A stretch of DNA of 64,000 nt from Papilionanthe hookeriana x Papilionanthe teres (Eukaryota > Streptophyta > Magnoliopsida > Asparagales > Orchidaceae): assembly GCA_022702705.1 (NCBI GenBank), contig CM040426.1, positions 80,065,877-80,129,876 on the forward strand. Direction: 5' to 3'. The notes beneath the pieces are model-generated. The model saw nothing but the letters and a program-made list of their open reading frames with translations, was not told the origin of the DNA and did no database searches. The translations under genes were made by a program, and so were the position numbers. The stretch's first letter is position 1. Each line of letters opens with the position of its first letter. Shown here piece after piece: positions 23,356 to 35,642 of the stretch.

Positions 23356-23770
23356 TGATGTAAATCCAGAGGAAATTATGGAGGAGGATTTGGAAACCGA
23401 GACAAATCAGGAAGGGAAATAAATCCTAATTTCAAATTCAAAAATTAAATTTAAATTTTGAATTAAGAAGCTCAATTAAAGGCTCCCGTTTTAGAAGTTA
23501 ATTAAAGTTTTTCTTTTTCAAGCTATGTTTTCATTTATGATTATTTGTTTATTTGCTTTCCTAAAAGCAATTTTATAGTTTATTACCTTCCCAGTTGGGA
23601 TGGGAGGTTTGTAATATGTTTCTATTATTTAAATGAAACAAGAAAGAAGATGAGGGCATTGACCTCATGAGTACTTTTGAATTCTGTTGGTGAGTTTCCA
23701 ACAACGCATAGGGATTCTGCTTTGCCCTCTCTTAAGTTCAATGAGATATTGAACTTAAGGGTAGGCATCA
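23356..23770 (+). repeat. 5' LTR of Reina-like element
   Basis: 415 bp bounded by perfect inverted ends TGATG...CATCA and followed three bases later by the primer-binding site. The five bases before it are cttac; no matching duplication can be checked because the 3' LTR is absent. Confidence 0.8.
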
Positions 23771-23773
23771 ATT

Positions 23774-23785
23774 TGGTGTCAGAGC
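23774..23785 (+). other. Primer-binding site (initiator tRNA-Met)
   Basis: tggtgtcagagc, one base from the standard tggtatcagagc, three bases inside the LTR end. Confidence 0.85.
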
Positions 23786-23820
23786 AGATCGGAGTTCCTT
23801 CACTACAAAGTCTTCATCTC

Positions 23821-24900
23821 ATGCCTATAACTCGCAGTGGTAGCTCATATGCCATGGCGAACAACTCGCACCCAAACAACCAAAACCTCATCACAGATCA
23901 ACCCCAGCTACAACACCAAATCCACCAACTCACCATCGCTTTAGAGCAACTCACTCATCGGCTTGATGTTATGGAGGAACGCTATGCACAAACAGAGTAT
24001 GGCTCTAGTAATCAACGAGGGCAAGAAGCAACTCATGGGAGAAAAAAGGACGACAGCGACGAACAAGCGGAGGACGTAGAGGACGATGATGAATCTCAGG
24101 AGCTGTAGAACCACGAATCGTGAGTCCGGTGCCACGGGCGGTGTTTCCGCCAAGGAGTATAGATTATCAACCTCTAGACGAACTCACCAAGAGAATGAAG
24201 ATTGATGTGCCAGATTTTTATGGGAAGCTGGAACCCAACGCGTTCAAGGAATGGTTAACAGCAATCGAGGATTATTTCGATTGGTTTTCCGTCTCAGAGG
24301 ATAGGAGGGTTCGGTACGTCTGAATGAAATTGAAGGGGCATGCGCGAATATGGTGGGGAAGTGGGGAAGAACAGTTACAACGTACGCGGCGTCCAGCGGT
24401 CTCCAATTGGGAAGAAACGAAGGAGAGGCTCAAGGAAAAATATTTGCCCATCGATTATGAGCAAATGATGTTCGAGGAAATGTTGCAGCTCAGGTAGAGG
24501 CCGATGAGTGTGGATCAATTCACGGACCGCTTCCATGAGTTGACTGTCCGCAGCAAAATCGTTGAAACCGAACAACAAAATTTGGCTCGATACAGCACCG
24601 GCTTGCGGAGTGAGCTACGTAGAGAGATGTGGACTGCTCACTTAATCAATGTCGAGGAGGCATACCAGTAAGCTCTCTGTATTAAGAAATAAACATGTCC
24701 TACGACGATGAGGAAAGCAATGACAATAGACGCGAGACAATAACGTGTTACTCCAACTCCTTCCCAAAGAGCATGAACTCTGAAAGATCACTTCAGAGTC
24801 GCGGAAAGTGAAGGCTTAAAGGGAAAAATGAAGGTTACCAGCAACGGACCCCAGTGTTATAAGTGTAGAGGCTTCGGCACTATGTCGTCGTATGCCCGAC
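23821..24900 (+). pseudogene. gag of Reina-like element, degenerate
   Basis: The frame starts ATG-CCT-ATA-ACT-CGC (MPITRSG), typical of chromovirus gag. A coiled-coil-prone Gln/His-rich stretch and an acidic region follow, then a stop near 24106. In a shifted frame the gag domain continues: PDFYGKLEPNAFKEWL (24200-24260), YFDWFSVSEDRRVR, MKLKGHARIWWG, LKEKYLP and MSVDQFTDRFHEL. The zinc knuckle (CYKC...H...C, 24862-24897) is broken by a one-base loss before the His. At least four stops or frameshifts are visible. Confidence 0.85.
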
Positions 24901-25089
24901 AAGAGACAAGAAATTAGCCTTTATCTGCGAGAAAGAGCTACTGGGGGTGGAGGTGGGCGAAGACACGGAGGAGGAGCATTCCGATGAGGATATTCACAAT
25001 GAAGAAGAAATATTGAGCGCGTCAGGGTTACCCAGCTGCGTAATCCAGAGAGTATTGACGGATCAAAAAAAAATCCATACCAACCCTAA

Positions 25090-25249
25090 GTGGCAGTGCA
25101 CCAATATTTTTCATACACTACTGGAGCATAACGGTCAGGCATTGAACGTAATTATTGACAATGGGAGTGCCATGAATGTGATTCTGAAACTGTCGTAGAA
25201 CAGTTGAAATTAAAGACAGAAAAGCACTGTCGGCATATTTTTAGATTAG
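25090..25249 (+). pseudogene. Protease, first part (Reina-like element)
   Basis: The aspartic protease region is recognisable from VIIDNGSAMNV (near 25150), where the catalytic D-S/T-G reads D-N-G, then VEQLKLKTEKH (in a shifted frame). The homology stops at 25249, exactly where the 7.5-kb insertion begins, and resumes at 32720. Confidence 0.75.
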
Positions 25250-27319
25250 GTGTTTTATTTTGAAAAAAGGGGTCGCCTACAGAAATTGTCGGCGAATTTT
25301 TAAATTTAATTTACATATATATATGATTTGGAAAGTAGTATTTTGATTTTAAAAAATAATTTTAAAAATTTTAAGATATGAAATCAAACTGATCTCACAT
25401 CTCAAATAGTTTATATAAATGAGCACCGCACCACAAAACATGTGTCCATTCCGAAGAATAGGCACACTGTTTGATAGTGGGACTCGATTAAATAAACTAG
25501 AAGGTTTGTGACATTCGTTTGGTCTGCGAAACCATTTTATTTGCCGACAAGTTCCCCTGCTTAATATGAAAACATTAAACAGGGTTTATATTACTCAGGT
25601 TCTTAAAATTCTCTATAAGGGCAAGCCTCATAGTTAATTACATCTTAAGTGACGGGAATCACCTAAGAAAACTCTCGATAATAATCAGTAGTTCTGCTCT
25701 CAAGAATTTCAAAGTTAAGTTTTCAAGGGATTGAATTTTAGAATTTCAATAGGGAATGGATCAAATTTGGAACATTTTATTTTGGGAATTCAAAGGAAGA
25801 AAGGTAGGAGAAATCACAGATTCGAAGCGAACTTCGGTAATTTCCCGACTATCCTATTGTTTGGCTTGAATTTAGGAAAGCCCTAATATTTATTTAATGT
25901 TTTGATCCTGCCAATTTAATTAATTAGGACTTATATTTTTATGATGCGATCACACAAATAGCCTCGAAGATGTGAGGGTTTATGTCGTATCGGGCGACTA
26001 CCTCGGAATCCTAAGACTGGTTAGGGCTTAATTTGTAATGCAAATGCCTAATAAAAGATTGAGGGTTTATGTTGCACTAGACAAACTACCTCAAAATCCT
26101 ATGGCTTTGTTGTTTAATTCTAAGAAAGTTTTGCTGAAGTAGACTCAGGTTTTGCTGATGACGATGACCGTGCTGCCCACCATGCTCCGAGCTCCTTGTT
26201 GTTGTTGCAGAGGTTTAGTTTTAGAAGTCATAAATCAGGAGATGAGAGAAGTGTTTTGGTTTAGAGAAAATCTTAAAATCCAGGTGTTTTTAATATTTTA
26301 ATTAAACAAATCTTAAAGTTGATTATAACAACACCGGTTAAGATCTCACGGTTCCATCCTTCCGGCATCGTTATTTTTATCGGATTCACTTAGTCCGTAT
26401 GAATTTGCTAAACTCAACCGAATGAGTTCCACACTTTCATTCGTACCGTGGGAAATCCAGTTAAGCAACACGTAGGTTACATCATCCGAGGTATTCCCGA
26501 TCATCCAACAAGACGTTTTAATTTAGTTGTAGTTGTAGTTTTGTTGTTCTGTTTGTGATTAAATTTTGAGTTGTTTTATATTTTGAAATGTTGTGGCGGT
26601 GAATTTTATCTTGTAATGACTTTTAATTTAGTTTTGGTTTTAGTTTAGGGACTATCCTAAAGGTTTTGGTTTTCATGCAACAGTTGTTTATCATGCAAGA
26701 AAAGTAAGTGCGATGCGATTAAGTAAATTGCAATAAGTAAATTGCAATAAAATAAAAGCGTACCTGGAGGATCTTCCCGTCATCCCAAGCTGCACTTAAA
26801 CACAATTTAGAATATTTAAGCATTTAAAGCAAGTTCCTAGGTAAAGCTAAGGGAAGGGTTATGGTTTTCTACCAAGTTCCTAATCCTATAGCTAGTCATC
26901 TCCTATGACGTCTAGGTTCTTGTATTTTGGTTTAAGAACGATTTTCTTCATCAAAGAACAATTAAGTTCAATTGTTCTTATAAACATCCTGTCATATCGA
27001 GGAAGTGCTTAAGACGAATCTTAAACATCTTTTTAATATTTCTAGGATTATTTTAAGTCCAAGAGAATTTAATTATACAAATGAATTAATCATCCAGGAG
27101 TTCAAGTTTTGTTATCTTGCTCAGTGAACTAGGACATTTGAATATCCTATGAGTGAAGTAACACTTCACTTAACACTCCGTTTAGGAGTTATGACAACAA
27201 GAGTTTTTTTAGGGCAAATTAATGTTCAAGTGATTTATGATTTAATTTAATTTCAATTAATGAGTTTAAATTTGGAATAGTGTTCAAGTTGTTTTAGATT
27301 TATTTTTTGAATTCTTTAT

Positions 27320-27402
27320 GTCTTAAGTGATGTTATTTTTAATTCAATTTAATTTAATTTAATTTTTAATTTGATTTAACTTGGTTTAGTTTTAATTTTA
27401 AT

Positions 27403-27434
<32 letters not shown>

Positions 27435-27620
27435 TAACCTGATTTTATTTTTTATTTTAATTTAATTTAATTTAATTTAGTATGTTTTAATTTAATTTAA
27501 TTTAATTTAATTTAATGTGATTTAATTTAATTTAATTTAATTTAATTTAAATTTAAATTTAATTTAATTTAATTTAAACTTTAATTAAATTTTAATTTAA
27601 TTTTATTTTAGATTTTAATT
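27320..27620. repeat. (TTTAA)n array
   Basis: A near-continuous run of tttaa/tttaatt units over about 300 bp, with scattered changes and related sequence out to about 27760. It is a low-complexity part of the large insertion. Confidence 0.85.
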
Positions 27621-28139
27621 TAATTTTATTTTTAATTTTAAATTAATATTTTATTTTTTATGTTTTAAAGATGATTTAATTTTAATTGTTAAAGTATTAA
27701 TTTAATTGAAATTTTAAAAGGATTTAATTTAAATAATTTAACTTTAATTTAATTTAATGATTAAGTCTTTTAGCATTTTAAATTTTAAATTTGGATTATC
27801 ATTTTAATTAGGAATTAAATATTATTAAGGTGATTAATTTAGGGATTCTTAAATTAAAGAACAAATCTCTTCCTAATAATATCCCTATTTTAATAATTCC
27901 AATTTTATTATTCCAAATTTAATTAATTACTTAATTAAGGTTTATCTTAATTATTTTCAAATTGTTTAGTAGGTTTCTACCCTTTAATTATTTAAATTTC
28001 AATCATCCAAATCAGATTAGGATCAAACATTTTACTCTTTCATTTTATTAAGCCTAAAGTTTTAATTAAGGGTTAAAATTTTAATTACCATTTTGCCTCT
28101 TCAACCTACTAATTTCATAACTCACTAAATTGAGCTTAA

Positions 28140-28860
28140 ATGAATTTGAAATTTTTATGTGACTTCACTCATATGTCAATCAAGACATTAGAGGAGAAAA
28201 TGTGATTTTTCTGTATTTAATTTATTTATATAATTATTTTTTGTAGAAAATAGGGATTTCCAAGGAAAATTCAATAAGATGACCAAGGAAATTTTTCTGT
28301 CCTTAAGAAAATTATGGGACATTTCTAATGACTAGAGAACCACTTGGACCAATTTTGGTAATTTTTTGAATTATATTCTTTTTATTATAATTATTTTTAT
28401 TTTTGGAGTATTAATTAATTTAAAAATAAAATAAAGGTTGAAAAATGAATTTTATATTTTTCAAAAATCTCTCTGATATCAAGAAAATCAGAGAACCAAT
28501 TTTTACAATTTTCTGATTTTTCTTTGATTTATTGGAATTATTTTAGTGGAAATGCTAGAAAATGCATTTTTTTAAATTTTATAATTACCTTAGGGCTTTA
28601 AAATTTAATATCTCATCATAGAGACTTAATAAAAATATGGGGTTTGTTCCTAAGTGATTAAAATTCCAAAAGTGACATTTTGGTGAATTTTATTATTTTT
28701 GTGATTTTTATTATTTTTTAATTATTAAAAATATTAAAATAATGCAAAAAATCAACTTTTTTAGAAAATTGTAATTTTAATTTTCTTAAATTCCCTTGAT
28801 ATCAGAGAGGCTCTAAAACCAATTTGGTGATTTTTTTAAAAGTGTTTTGAAAGTTATGAA
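28140..28860 (+). repeat. Diverged internal repeats in the insertion
   Basis: A motif of the form gagaaccacttggaccaatt followed by ttttctgattttt-like sequence recurs near 28336, 28489 and 28807, with ttgatatcagagag variants. It suggests old tandem or dispersed duplication. No protein-coding sequence is visible. Confidence 0.45.
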
Positions 28861-29524
28861 TTTTTTAAGTTTAATTTTGGCTAAATGGCTTAATCAACCC
28901 ATTTGATAGGGCTAACCAAGTCCAATTGACTTCAAACTTTTATGGTGGGTTCCTCTGATCCTAAAGGTCAGTGGAGAATTGATTTCAAGTTAATTTGATG
29001 TATGATTAGCTCTAATTAATTAATCCTCTATTTTGGGTGTTTAAGCCAATTAGGGTTATTCCAAGTGAGTTAACTTAAAACCTATTTTTCCTAGGGTCCT
29101 CTGGTCATAAAAAACATCACCAAATTTTTCTAGAATTTATTTCACAACATGCTAATTATTGGAATTAAAATACTCAGAATAGTGACCTAGAATTGAAAAA
29201 TCAATAACTCTTCATAGAATGGCTCTCGACTTTGGAAAATTCAGGAAATGTTCCCAAATTCGGAGGCTTCAAAAGCCTCTATGGTCTCATGCCATGGTGA
29301 ATTGTATACATGCATGGAGAATTAAAATAGTGCAGAGAGTAAATAAATAATTAAAAATAAAATACTTTATGAAATTACATGATTTCTTTTCCACATTATT
29401 CTCCTTTGTTCACTGAGCAAGAGGGTATTTTTATTTTATTTTTAGGATTTTCCTACATAAAGTTATGAATTTTCCAAGTTCTGGTAATTAATTAAATAAG
29501 AAAAATCCTATTTTTCTACTTAAG

Positions 29525-30770
29525 TGACGCGGCGCCAGCTCAACCTCGGCAGCTCCGAACGCACACGCGTCGTCTCCTGATTCGGCGCCGCCATCCGACT
29601 CAGCACTCCAGGGCCCCGCGGTTCACGTACCATCGCGCTGTCCGGCTCAATCCAGACCGTCCGCTCGATACACGCTCGATCCGATGACTCTCAGTCATCG
29701 TCTACGACTGGTATGCACCCGTGACCGTCAACCTTCTAACCCTAATTTCTCACTCGATTCTCAATGGATTTTTGCGTTCTTATGCTCTATGGATTCGTCT
29801 TGAAGAGACGAACACATCCATACTGTAAACATGCATTGAAATTGATTCAAATCAAATGGAGAATCTCTCGTAAGCTCGGGAAGAAGAATGAGTCCATACC
29901 TTTGCTCGCAGAAGTGAAGCTTCAATCCGAGGGTTGTGTCACCTTCGATCGGGTCCAAGCAAGCTCCGGATGAAGTCCCTCGGCTCAGTGAATTGTCCGG
30001 GTATGATTTCGACCACAGCTCGAATACAAAGCTTGGAGTCCGGAACGAGTGGGTGGCTCCGGAGAAGGGGCTTTTGCTGGTAAACTCCTTCTCTTGGTCT
30101 ACTGAAGGTGTAGGACCAATCAATTTGAGGATTGGCTCACTGTGGAGAAGTGTCCTGTTTTTGGGTGGAATTTGGACGCTGAAATTGAGCTCTGGTAATG
30201 GGGATTAGGGCAAATGGGCACTGGAGCTCAATTGCTCTAAGTGTGGAGAGTGTTCTGGGACAATTTTGGCAGAGTTTCAGTAGGTTTGTTTTAGCACCTC
30301 CTCCATGGCCGAGAGGGGTGAGGTTTAAATAGGAAAGGGTGGAGGGCCTCCCAGGGGGGTTTAAGGCTTGAGATCAGCTGCTTAGGTCAAGGGAAGAACA
30401 GCCATGGTGGCCATTGGGCATGGGGCAGCTCAGCAAGGGAGAATTGAATTTTTCGGCTCCTCCCAAGTTCTCGGCCATGGTGTTTTCTCGGCGGCCCGGT
30501 GGTCGGCCGGCCGTGCACCGGTCACCATCTCGACCGGTGGGGTCGTGGGTCGGCAATGGTGCGATCAATCGGAGTTTGACATGTGTAAAGGGGCCGGATT
30601 GAAATTGAATGGGGGAAGGCTCATTTTGGGTTCAATTTGGTCAACCCATGTATTTGGGCTTGGTTCACCTTCCCATGGTCCGATTTTGGGCCGGGGAATC
30701 GAGTTAGGTCAGCTGCCATGGAGTGGTGAAGTCTCCATCCATGGTGAGGTGGCAAGCATGGTTTAGTGTG
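29525..30770. other. GC-rich block within the insertion
   Basis: A sharp change from AT-rich DNA to a GC-rich stretch starting gcggcgccagctcaacc. It carries several open frames of up to 120 codons on both strands (29761-30123 minus, 30404-30766 plus). None resembles a known protein, and the block looks like leader or LTR sequence of a plant retroelement rather than a gene. Confidence 0.5.
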
Positions 30771-31059
30771 TGACATGCTTATGGTTAAAAAGGCTTAATG
30801 AAGTATTAGGAAAGGGGACCCTCCTTTTGCCATTAATGGCTTGGTCACATGTCAAACCTTCCATGTCTTCATATGGCTTGTAAATGGCTTGCTCATGGCT
30901 CCATGTGGCTTGGGACAAAGCTTGGTCATTTACATGAAAGAAGGTTTTGAATTTTTGGGACTTATGGGTGATTTTGGCATGAGGCCTAATTTAGGATTAT
31001 TTGATGATTGATTTAGGACTTAAGGGATGATATCAATTAATGGGGTGATGAAAAGAATG

Positions 31060-32150
31060 TCATATGGGCTTTAGCATGAAGTTTGGGCCTTTGAAATTTA
31101 GTGAAGATGGGCTTTTAAAATGGTTTAGGGAAGTGGGCTTTTGGATTTTAAAATGGGCTTTTGGGATGAAAGTTTTGTGAAGGACCATGTCAAATAAATG
31201 TTGCAATTGGTTTAGGCATGTGTCATGAGTGGTTTGAAACAAACTTGAGGTGGTTTGGGTTTGATTTGGGTTAGATTTAGGCCTCTTTGGTAAATGGGCC
31301 AACGTAGGTCAAATTGGGCTAACTTGGGCCATTGTTGAGCTAGAGTTGAAATTGGTGTAAAATTAATGTTTCGAAATGTTTATGGGAGTGTTTCAAAGAG
31401 GTTTTGACTTTGGTTGGGTTTTGATTTTGGGGTTTGGGCTTATTTGGGTTAGGTTTGGGCTTAGGTCAAAATTAGGTCTTTTAGCTTTAGGTTGAATTTG
31501 AGTGGGTTTTGGGTCTAAATTTTGAGCAAATTATGTTATTTTTTTGTTTATGGGGATGTTATGGAAGGTTTAGAAAAGGTTTGGGATCAATTGAAGTTGA
31601 ATTGGGTGAGTTTGGGCTAAGTTTGGGTCATGGGTCCAAATTGGGCTTTAAGGTCAAAAGTGAAATTGGATTCAAATGTCAATCAAATTGGGCTTGGATT
31701 TGGTCTAGATTGGTGTTGGGGATGTTGAATTGGAGTTTAGAATTGAATTGGACCATAATTTGGGTCAATTGGGTAGGTTTGATTTGACATTGGGTTCACT
31801 TTGGGTTAAAATGGGTCAAATTGGGGATTTTGACAAAAGTGGGGTAAATTGACAAAATTGGCCCATGGTGTAGTTGAACAAAATGAAATTGGGAATATTT
31901 GGGATTTTTTGGAATTTTCTGGGAATTTTCTGAATTTTTTGGATTTTTGGGTCAAGATGAGCATTTTGGGTATTTGGAGGGTATTGGGGGTATTTTTTGG
32001 AATTTTTGGTATTTTTGGCTATGGATGATCAATTTGAGTGATGTGGGAATGTTTGAGATTGGTTTTGAGGAATTTGGGTGATTTTGGAGAATTTTGAAAA
32101 TTTTGGGTAATTTCAATGGTTTTTTTTTTTGTAGACTAGGCCCGGGGGTC
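31060..32150 (+). repeat. G/T-biased low-complexity block
   Basis: Repeated tttgggctt, aattgggt and ggtttgggat motifs give a strong excess of G and T on the plus strand over about 1.1 kb, ending in a T run at about 32120. Just beyond, at 32440-32462, is a small hairpin (gagcc...ggctc). The open frames here are Gly/Phe-rich by-products. Confidence 0.65.
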
Positions 32151-32725
32151 AAAAATTGAAAATTTGAAAAATTGAAGATTGGGTAAATGTAAGTGGAATG
32201 AAGTCATTTTGGTTGAGCCATGAAGCCATATCAAGCCTATATGAGCCACGAAGGGACTCATTTGAGGCATTCACTATGTTGTTCCTAACCCTCTTAGCCA
32301 AGGGCTTAGGGGTTAAGGACCATCCATGTGAATCACCTTCATGAGTCAGGAGGTCAAGTTGGGTATAGGTGTGGTTTTAGGAGGTGTGTGAAAGTGTAGT
32401 GTATAAGTATAGTGTGTGTGTAGGTCAGCCCTTCACTGCACCGAGCCACCTGAGGCGGCTCTAAGGCCAAAGAGTCCCATAGGAACTCATCCTTTAAACT
32501 TCCACATTTGATTTCAACTCTCAGGTGATTAGGAGTCTACAATCAAGTTTGTGGAGTTTGCGAGGAGTTAAGAAGTGGTTTGAATTTCTAAATGGTGGGT
32601 CCCATTTCTAATCCTCTAGTATAGTCAAAGGAAAAGCCTAAGGCTAGATCCTAAGTACTAAAAAGAAGAAGAGAAGACCTCATCATAAATGAGGTCAACA
32701 AGCACCCCGCTCCTTATCGGATTAG

Positions 32726-33511
32726 TTGGTTTAATGAAACTAATTCAGTCCTTGTGAAGTGACGTTGTTTGATTAACTTCTCGCTGGGGAAAACATACGC
32801 AGATGAAGCATGGTGTGATGCAATTCCTATGACTGTTTGCCACCTACTATTGGGGCAACCCTGGCTCTTCGACCGGGAGTTGTTTATGACGGGTATGCTA
32901 ACACTTACTCCTTTGATTTTAAAGGTAAAAAGTTTGTTTTAGATCCCTTACAGGTTACAGAATTTGAGACAAAGAAGGAAGTGTGCCCAGTTATGGTGAT
33001 GCACCCATTCACTCGCGCTATGCATGACCACCAAATGGTGCTTATGATAGTCACACATGAGGTGACGCGAGGGGACGATCATGTTCCACCCGAGCACTCA
33101 ACATTACTTGAAGGATTCCGGGATATCATGCCAGATGAAACGCCAAATCAACTCCCTCCCCTTCAGGAAGTCCAACATGCTATTGACTTGATCCCCGGTT
33201 CAACTTTGCCCAACATCCCACACTATCAGATGAGTCCAACAGAAAATGAAGAGCTTAGCCGACAAATTCAGCACTTGCTAGACAATAGGTTTATTCGAGA
33301 AAGTTTTAGTCCCTGTGTTGTTCCTGTTTTGTTGACACCAAAGAAGGGTGGTAGTTGGAGGATGTGTGTAGATAGCCGCGCAATCAACAAAATAACTGTG
33401 AAGTGCCAATTTCCCCATCACACGACATATTAGACTCGCTAAGTGGCTCTTCTATTTTCACCAAGTTAGATCTCCGGAGTGGCTATCTCCAAATTCGGAT
33501 ACGTGATGACA
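32726..33511 (+). pseudogene. Protease end and reverse transcriptase start (Reina-like element)
   Basis: Downstream of the insertion the protease frame resumes (NETNSVLVK, stop, RCLINFSLGK, MTVCHLLLGQPWLFDR). A one-base shift follows near 32874, then 198 open codons: GYANTYSFDFKGKKF, a linker, then the reverse transcriptase start LPPLQEVQHAIDLIPG, MSPTENEEL, SPCVVPVLLTPKKGGSWRMC and VDSRAINKIT. A second shift leads to SSIFTKLDLRSGYLQIRI before the homology ends abruptly at about 33511. The catalytic YxDD region is absent. Confidence 0.88.
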
Positions 33512-34990
33512 AAAGGGCCTAAGGGTCCATAGAGCCTTCGTCGAGCACATCTTGAACCAGACTAAGGTGTTCATCCCATTTTAATCCCAGCTCAAAAGTG
33601 GCTATAGTTGGCCAGCATCGGTCCCCTGATATGGGGTGAGCTCGACAACCATTCTAATGTTTGGAAGTCAAATTTCAGTCATTTAGGACTTCCTGTGGCT
33701 CGAACAAGCTGTAAAACAACATTGATGGGAGTGCTAAAGGTCAAAAGGGCCTAAGGGCTCGACGTAAACACACCTAGAACTGGCATGGCCATGCCTAGCC
33801 CATAGTATGGTCCCACCTGGAATCAGGTGTGATCACGCCCAAACCTTGAATGGATCGTGACACTCTACATAAGAGCTTGACCATGCCGACCAAACCGAGA
33901 GGTTGTCATAATTACGCCAGCCCTCGGACGCAGGCACACCAAGACCATGTCTGTGTCGCCTTTTAACTGGTGGACCACAACTAAAAATGGGCATGGCCAT
34001 GCCAGCTCACCTGGTTCACATTTTTCGCGCAACGGTCCTTGGGAATTCACCATTAACGCTGGATAACCCATTTTTTAATCGGCCCTTCATCTTAATATGG
34101 TATGGGGGAGGATCTTGGCCCATACTTCTTTTGGAAAGGGCAAAAGATCTTGGACATAGGGAGATATTTTCTCCCTTGGGCAGAATAGTCGAGACATTAA
34201 GAAGCATTCAATCAAGGATTTGGGAGGAGAGTATAGAGGGAGAATTTTGAGAAAAGTGAGCCTTCTTCTTCCAAAATTTGGTCTTCTTCTCTTATTTTTT
34301 CTCATTTCCTTCTTCTTCCTCAACTAATATCTTGAGAAAAGCATGTGGGAAGATATTGGATGAGTTTCTTTGGGGGAGAAAACTTCATCTCCTTTAGAAA
34401 TGAAGAGCTTCATCCTACTTGAAAGAAGAAAAGCTTCAAATCTCCTTTGGAAGAGGAGAGCTTCATCCAACAAGGTAGGAGCAAAGATCAAGCAAAGTGA
34501 ATGCTTCATCAAATGTCACGAAGGTGAAACAGCTAAAAACTCTTGCATTTTTCATTTATAGAGTCCCTTAGGTCCTGATGATAGAGACTTAAGGGCCTAT
34601 GTTTTGTGTTAGAGAAAAACCCCTTAGTTAGGAGTGTTTCATTGAAAATTCATATGAATTTTGAGCTCTCTCTTTAAGCCTTAGCACAAAAACTCAATCG
34701 GCTAGGAACCATAACATAGCAATCCGTGGTTATTCAGCGGCTTCAACACTTGATAAAAATGGGTTGAATCCACCTTGATATTGAGAAAAAAAATATTTTG
34801 GTTCTCGTTCCCTAGATTGTGAAGGCCACATTTGCAAACATAAACCTTCATTTTCATGAAGGTTTTATATTTGTGGAAAATTTCTTCATTCTTGTCAGAT
34901 GATTAATGGTAGGCCCTCCATTACATTGTGTAATGAATGACAACTATGACTTCATCAAACCCTAGATCCTATGTGAGAGTGCAAGGACAA
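33512..34990. other. Unassigned repetitive sequence
   Basis: Begins with caaaagggcctaaggg, which recurs near 33746, suggesting a diverged duplication of about 233 bp. The palindrome ggcatggccatgcc recurs near 33783 and 33990. At 34120-34520 repeated gaagag/cttcatc motifs produce spurious open frames on both strands. No gene is recognisable. Confidence 0.4.
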
Positions 34991-35059
34991 ATCTAATTTG
35001 CTATTAAATGCATTTGGTTTAATTTGCTTACATGTCTTGCATGGTACTTTCCACATGTA

Positions 35060-35640
35060 ACCACTTCATTCAGCTCGATTGGCCACCCCTGGCTCGATCA
35101 ACCAATCAATTAGGTTTAGTCTGCCACCAAGGTCGATCAACCACCAACTATGGTTTGATCGGCCACGAAGGTTCGATAAACCACCCATCTTGCTTTGATT
35201 GGTCGCCTCGATCTTAATGACCGATCAATTATATTCGATCGACCACGAATGTTCGATCGACCACCAAGCTTCGATCAACCACCCACTTTAGTTTGATTGA
35301 CAACCTTGGCCCGATGCACCGATTAATTGGGTTTGATCATCAAACAAAGTCTGATCAGCCAACAACTTAGGGTCGATTAGTCACCAAGGTCCTATCAACT
35401 GCCCACTTCGATTCAATCAACTGCCCTGACATGATCGTATGATCAATTAGGTTTGATCGACCACCAAGGTTCGATCAACCAACCACTTTGGTATGATCGG
35501 CTACCAAGGTCTGATTAACCATCAACCACCCACTTTGGTTTGATCCGCCACCAAGACTCGATAAACCAATCACTTTGGTCCAATCAGCCACTTCAGCATA
35601 ACCAACTACCTTTGGCCATAACTGCCGACCAACCTTCTCG
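35060..35640 (+). repeat. GATC-rich minisatellite
   Basis: Many diverged units of the form gatcgaccaccaaggttcga and tcaaccacccactttggttt. Basic units are about 40 bp, with a longer period of about 100-120 bp marked by caattaggttt at 35107, 35226, 35325 and 35445. The many GATC and TCGA sites are part of the unit. Confidence 0.75.
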
Positions 35641-35642
35641 GA

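Larger units (their letters stand above)
25250..32719. mobile_element. 7.47-kb non-coding insertion within the Reina-like protease gene
   Basis: The host element's protease frame stops at 25249 and resumes after 32719. The bases gattag occur on both sides (25244-25249 and 32720-32725), as expected for a 5-6 bp target-site duplication. No gag, pol or transposase is visible inside. It begins with an aaaggggtcgcctacag motif, which recalls the LTR start of some large plant gypsy elements. Inside are an AT-rich TTTAA array, AT-rich DNA, a GC-rich block and a G/T-biased block. It could be a non-autonomous LTR element (LARD-like), but I could not find a second LTR or clean TG...CA ends. Confidence 0.7.
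23356..33511 (+). mobile_element. Chromovirus (Reina-like Ty3/gypsy), split by a 7.5-kb insertion
   Basis: The order is 5' LTR (23356-23770), initiator-Met primer site (23774-23785), gag (23821 onward), zinc knuckle, the first part of protease (to about 25249), then a foreign insertion (25250-32719), then the rest of protease and the start of reverse transcriptase (32726-33511). The short LTR and the protein motifs fit the Reina-type chromovirus group. The element is cut off abruptly at about 33511 in the middle of the reverse transcriptase; the rest of pol and the 3' LTR are missing. Many stops and frameshifts show it is old. Confidence 0.8.

Noticed and set aside
29761..30766. Open frames of up to 120 codons on both strands in the GC-rich block
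   Set aside because: Overlapping frames on both strands, no family motif, and location in a repeat-like insertion point to composition, not genes.
31060..32152. Gly/Phe-rich and Lys/Pro-rich open frames
   Set aside because: They are products of the G/T-biased low-complexity sequence.
32440..32462. Hairpin as a transcription terminator
   Set aside because: Bacterial-type terminators do not apply in plant nuclear DNA, and the hairpin is short and within a repeat insertion.
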